From JAWLHK01 sp041690355 [NCBI: bacterium] (GTDB taxonomy: Bacteria > J088 > JAWLBW01), in contig JAWLHK010000036.1 in the NCBI GenBank assembly GCA_041690355.1, forward strand, positions 1 through 17,851: DNA of 17,851 nt, read 5' to 3'. Below, one piece after another: positions 15,325 through 17,851 of the stretch. A model generated the notes under the pieces. That model saw nothing but the letters and a program-made list of their open reading frames with translations, was not told where the DNA came from and made no database searches. The position numbers and the translations under genes were made by a program. Each line of letters opens with the position of its first letter. The first letter of the stretch is position 1.

Positions 15325-16035
15325 TCAGCCCTTGCGGGCGAGCGACTGCAGATCAGCCGTATCGAGCGGTATGCCCGGGCTCATCGTGCTGGTCAGCGTG
15401 GCGCCCTTCATATAGACGCCCTTGGCCGTCTGCGGCTTCGCGCGCACGATGGCGTCGATGATGGCGACGCCGTTGTCACGGAGCTTGTCGAAGTCGAAGG
15501 TGACCTTGCCGAAGGCGACGTGCAGATTACCGGTCTTGTCGACACGATACTCCACCTTACCCGCCTTGGCTTCCTGGACCGCCTTGGCAACATCGAACGT
15601 GACCGTGCCGGTCTTCGGGTTCGGCATCAGGCCGCGGGGTCCGAGAACCTTACCGATCTTACCGACCGCACCCATCATGTCGGGCGTCGCAATGGCCGTA
15701 TCGAACTCGAGCCAGCCGCCGCGGATCTTCTCGACCAGGTCGTCGCCGCCGACGATGTCGGCCCCGGCGTCCTGAGCTTCTTTTTCCTTCTCGCCCTTGG
15801 CGAAAACGGCGACGCGGATCGTCTTGCCCAGACCGTGCGGCAGCACGATGGCGCCGCGAACCATCTGGTCGGCCTTGGCCGGATCGACGCCCAGGCGAAA
15901 GCTCAGCTGAGCCGTCCCCTTGAACTTCGCGTAGCTGACTTCGGGAAGAAGCTTGAGGGCTTCGTCGAAGGAATACCGCTTGTTGCGGTCGATGCGGGCA
16001 GAGGCTGCCGCATATTTCTTGCCAGTCTTCGGCAT
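15325..16035 (-). CDS. rplA: 50S ribosomal protein L1
   Basis: A 236-residue protein of normal length. It contains the L1 hallmarks [38 protein letters not shown] and [18 protein letters not shown], with a C-terminal MSPGIPLDT. It builds the L1 stalk near the E site and in many bacteria represses its own message. AGGAG lies before ATG 16035, with a small hairpin directly upstream of it. Confidence 0.98.
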   Translation of the reverse strand: MPKTGKKYAAASARIDRNKRYSFDEALKLLPEVSYAKFKGTAQLSFRLGVDPAKADQMVRGAIVLPHGLGKTIRVAVFAKGEKEKEAQDAGADIVGGDDLVEKIRGGWLEFDTAIATPDMMGAVGKIGKVLGPRGLMPNPKTGTVTFDVAKAVQEAKAGKVEYRVDKTGNLHVAFGKVTFDFDKLRDNGVAIIDAIVRAKPQTAKGVYMKGATLTSTMSPGIPLDTADLQSLARKG

Positions 16036-16047
16036 GATTCGACTCCT

Positions 16048-16065
16048 GATTTCCTGGAGGAAATC
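16048..16065 (-). other. Hairpin abutting the rplA ribosome site
   Basis: GATTTCC and GGAAATC form a perfect seven-base stem around a four-base loop (TCCA on the minus strand). On the message it ends one or two bases before AGGAG of rplA and so could affect access to it. Confidence 0.5.
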
Positions 16066-16090
16066 CGTCTCCTACCCGATGAAAATTGCG

Positions 16091-16123
16091 GAAGCCTCGC
16101 CGGGGTAGTGGCGGCGAGGCTTC
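16091..16123 (-). other. Hairpin between rplK and rplA
   Basis: GAAGCCTCGCC and GGCGAGGCTTC form an eleven-base perfect stem with an eleven-base loop, starting 12 bases after the rplK stop. On the minus strand it is followed by CGCAATTTTC, a poor T tract, so it may be a weak attenuator, an RNA-processing site or a protein-binding site. Confidence 0.6.
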
Positions 16124-16135
16124 TCCTCAAATCGT

Positions 16136-16561
16136 TCAGCCGACGACTTCGACGCCCATCGAGCGGGCCGAGCCTTCGACGATGCGCACGGCGGCGTCGA
16201 CGTCGTAGCAGTTGAGGTCGGGAAGCTTGAGCTTCGCGATCTCGGCAACCTGCTCCTTGGTCACGGTGCCCACCTTGTTCTTGTTCGGCTCCGACGAGCC
16301 CTTGTCGATCTTGGCGGCCTTCTTCAGAAGAGCCGAGACCGGCGGGGTCTTCGTGATGAAGCTGAAGGAGCGGTCGGCATACACGGTGATGATGACCGGA
16401 ATGATCATCCCCTCCTGGTTGGCCGTCCGGGCGTTGTACTCCTTGCAGAACTGCATGATGTTCACGCCATGCTGACCGAGCGCCGGACCTACCGGCGGGC
16501 TCGGGGTCGCTTTCGCGGCCGCGATCGCGAGCTTGATCTGGCCGACAACTTTCTTTGCCAT
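16136..16561 (-). CDS. rplK: 50S ribosomal protein L11
   Basis: A 141-residue protein of normal length. Its N-terminal domain has [20 protein letters not shown] and [20 protein letters not shown]. Its rRNA-binding C-terminal domain has [16 protein letters not shown] and ends [13 protein letters not shown]11 shapes the GTPase-associated centre with 23S rRNA and is needed for RelA activation in organisms that have it. A 38-base gap follows nusG and holds the GC palindrome GGGCCCCGGGGGCCC. The ribosome site is weak. Confidence 0.98.
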   Translation of the reverse strand: MAKKVVGQIKLAIAAAKATPSPPVGPALGQHGVNIMQFCKEYNARTANQEGMIIPVIITVYADRSFSFITKTPPVSALLKKAAKIDKGSSEPNKNKVGTVTKEQVAEIAKLKLPDLNCYDVDAAVRIVEGSARSMGVEVVG

Positions 16562-16599
16562 GATTCCGAACCACTTTCCGGGCCCCGGGGGCCCTCAGA

Positions 16600-17142
16600 T
16601 CAAACGGTGCGCTCGACCTGCGTAAAGTCGAGCTCGACGGGTGTGCTGCGGCCGAAAATGCTCACCAGCACCCGAACCTTGCCCTTTTCCTGATTGACTT
16701 CTTCGACCACGCCGTTGAAGTTGGCGAACGGGCCTTCGATGACCTTGACGTTCTCACCTTCTTCGATGTCGATCTTCACCTTGGGCTTCATCGTGCCCTC
16801 GGTAATCTGCTGATGGATGCGCTCGACCTCGCGGTCGGGCACCGGCGTGGGCTTGTTGCCCCCCAGAAATCCGGTTACACGCGGAATGTCCTTGATGACG
16901 TGCCAGATATTGTCCCGATCGGGACCATCCAGCTCGGCACGCACAAAGACATAGCCGGGAAAAAACTTCTGCTTGACGTTACGTTTGACGCCCTTGACGA
17001 CCTGGACTTCTTCCTGGGCGGGCACGAGCACGTCGGTGACCTTCTCCTCGAGACCGAGCTGCTTGATGGTCTCCTGCAGATGAAGGCGCACCTTGTTCTC
17101 AAAGCCGCTGTACGTATGTACGATATACCAGCGCAGTGCCAT
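16600..17142 (-). CDS. nusG: Transcription termination/antitermination factor NusG
   Basis: A 180-residue factor. The NGN domain (RWYIVHTYSGFENKV, KFFPGYVFVRAELD, VTGFLGG) binds RNA polymerase. The C-terminal KOW domain (EGENVKVIEGPFANFNGVV ... FGRSTPVELDFTQVE) contacts Rho or ribosomal protein S10. Length and motifs are ordinary. GAGG lies before ATG 17142, and secE ends seven bases upstream, as in most bacteria. Confidence 0.98.
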   Translation of the reverse strand: MALRWYIVHTYSGFENKVRLHLQETIKQLGLEEKVTDVLVPAQEEVQVVKGVKRNVKQKFFPGYVFVRAELDGPDRDNIWHVIKDIPRVTGFLGGNKPTPVPDREVERIHQQITEGTMKPKVKIDIEEGENVKVIEGPFANFNGVVEEVNQEKGKVRVLVSIFGRSTPVELDFTQVERTV

Positions 17143-17149
17143 GCCGTCC

Positions 17150-17350
17150 TCAGCCGAGAATCTTTCCGAAGAGCCAGCTCACGAGGGCGTCGACGCCGAA
17201 CAGATAGAGGGCGACGACGATCGTGAACACGATGACGACCAGCGTCGACGCGGCAGTCTGCCGGGAGCCGGGCCAGGTCACCTTCTTCATTTCGGAAGCA
17301 ACGTCGCTCAGGAACTCCGTGCTTTTCTCAACCGGTGATGCCATATTCAT
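17150..17350 (-). CDS. secE: Preprotein translocase subunit SecE
   Basis: A 66-residue short-form SecE with one C-terminal membrane segment (TLVVIVFTIVVALYLFGVDA), preceded by the conserved amphipathic helix FLSDVASEMKKVTWPGSRQT. It clamps SecY in the inner-membrane translocon. ATG 17350 (MNMASPVEK) is listed; ATG 17344 is nearly as good, with only an AGAG upstream as a ribosome site. It follows tRNA-Trp by 28 bases and is probably on the same primary transcript. Confidence 0.95.
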   Translation of the reverse strand: MNMASPVEKSTEFLSDVASEMKKVTWPGSRQTAASTLVVIVFTIVVALYLFGVDALVSWLFGKILG

Positions 17351-17378
17351 CTCTGTTCTGGCGTTGTCGCCTGATAAA

Positions 17379-17454
17379 TGGCAGGCCAGGAGGGATTCGA
17401 ACCCACAACCCGCGGATTTGGAGACCGCTGCTCTGCCGTTGGAGCTACTGGCCT
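17379..17454 (-). tRNA. tRNA-Trp (anticodon CCA)
   Basis: A 76-base tRNA on the minus strand with acceptor stem AGGCCAG/CTGGCCT, discriminator G and an encoded CCA end. The T arm has GGTTCGAATCC and the D arm AGCTCCAACGGCAGAGC. The anticodon loop TCTCCAAAT puts CCA at 17421-17419. The position between rpmG and secE is the common one for tRNA-Trp. Confidence 0.97.
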
Positions 17455-17519
17455 GTAATACCTAAACGATCCGGGCGTGCGCTGCGACCGCGGTGCGAGC
17501 CGCGGCGGCAGTACGCGCC

Positions 17520-17672
17520 TCAGACCTTGCCTTCCTTGTGCGGAGTATGGTTCCGGCAGAAGGGGCAGAACTTCTTGATTTCGAGTTTTTCCTTGGCCAG
17601 CTTCTTGTTCCGCGTCGTGTTATAGTTCCGACGCTTGCAGACGCCACAGGCCAGGCTGACGATATCGCGCAT
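17520..17672 (-). CDS. rpmG: 50S ribosomal protein L33
   Basis: A 50-residue protein, [20 protein letters not shown] at its start, with zinc-ribbon cysteines Cys9, Cys12, Cys36 and Cys39 (the zinc-binding form). NYNTTRNKK and [15 protein letters not shown] are typical. No Shine-Dalgarno sequence precedes ATG 17672; the six bases before it are all T and belong to the T-rich tract behind the tuf hairpin. Confidence 0.95.
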   Translation of the reverse strand: MRDIVSLACGVCKRRNYNTTRNKKLAKEKLEIKKFCPFCRNHTPHKEGKV

Positions 17673-17722
17673 AAAAAAGTACCAGAAAAAGAATACCGGC
17701 GGGGGGTACCGGACCCCCCGCC
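17673..17722 (-). terminator. Hairpin terminator after tuf
   Basis: On the minus strand GGCGGGGGGT pairs with ACCCCCCGCC (ten-base perfect stem, five-base loop CCGGT), eleven bases after the tuf stop. It is followed by a T-rich tract with runs of five and six Ts reaching the rpmG start codon. It should stop or attenuate tuf transcripts. The T runs are interrupted, so read-through into rpmG is likely. Confidence 0.75.
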
Positions 17723-17733
17723 AGTCGAATCAC

Positions 17734-17851
17734 TTACTTGATGATCTTCGAAACGACGCCGGCGCCGACGGTGCGGCCGCCTTCGCGGATTGCGAAGCGC
17801 AGACCTTCATCCATGGCAATCGGCGTGATGAGTTCAACCGTCATCTTGACG
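17734..17851 (-). CDS. tuf: Elongation factor Tu, 3' end (partial)
   Basis: The last 39 codons of EF-Tu, ending [20 protein letters not shown] followed by VSKIIK and TAA. This is the conserved domain 3 C-terminus; the preceding [12 protein letters not shown] is also typical. EF-Tu delivers aminoacyl-tRNA to the ribosome. The rest lies beyond the right edge. The position ahead of rpmG, tRNA-Trp and secE is the usual one. Confidence 0.97.
   Translation of the reverse strand, partial: VKMTVELITPIAMDEGLRFAIREGGRTVGAGVVSKIIK

Noticed and set aside
14470-16215. 581-residue plus-strand open frame opposite rplJ, rplA and rplK
   Set aside because: It overlaps three ribosomal-protein genes and their leaders; no motif supports it.
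16562-16599. GC-rich palindrome between nusG and rplK as a terminator
   Set aside because: No T tract follows, and the genes are expected to be co-transcribed.

Overview
The window is a high-GC (by eye about 65%) bacterial chromosome segment made of ordinary cellular genes. There are no phage, transposon, plasmid or CRISPR genes. The organism is not identifiable with certainty. A C-terminal tail of MYXO-CTERM type, many sensory proteins, and promoters placed directly at start codons suggest a free-living high-GC Gram-negative such as a myxobacterial or acidobacterial relative; this is inference. The lipoprotein signal sequences and the GDPD signal peptide fit a diderm cell.

Left part (1-6240): the 3' end of an unknown gene; a lipoprotein of the PQQ-dependent glucose/sorbosone dehydrogenase family, flanked by short CAGTCTTCAGTC-type repeats; then, on the minus strand, a sterol-desaturase-like fatty acid hydroxylase followed by a PAS hybrid histidine kinase. 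A two-gene plus-strand unit follows, coding for an unknown 66-residue protein and a FIST-domain sensor, and it ends in a textbook terminator.

Middle (6300-11580): a Pyr_excise-family (pyrimidine-dimer glycosylase-like) protein whose 3' end overlaps a convergent secreted glycerophosphodiester phosphodiesterase; a divergent methyl-accepting chemotaxis protein; and a convergent M28 zinc aminopeptidase lipoprotein with a PDZ domain.

Right part (11677-17851, all minus strand): read in the direction of transcription, this is tuf (3' end), rpmG, tRNA-Trp, secE, nusG, rplK, rplA, rplJ and rplL, the classical translation/transcription cluster, with a recognisable ribosomal protein L10 leader before rplJ. 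A strong terminator follows rplL. Beyond it, where rpoB and rpoC usually stand, are argJ (arginine biosynthesis), a DUF1802 gene and an SPW-repeat membrane protein. The displacement of rpoBC is the clearest departure from usual gene order here.

No novel multi-gene defence or biosynthetic system is visible. The items most worth a second look are the small protein paired with FIST, the sorting-tail GDPD, the -10/6-nt/ATG promoter layout seen at three genes, and the broken rplL-rpoB linkage.
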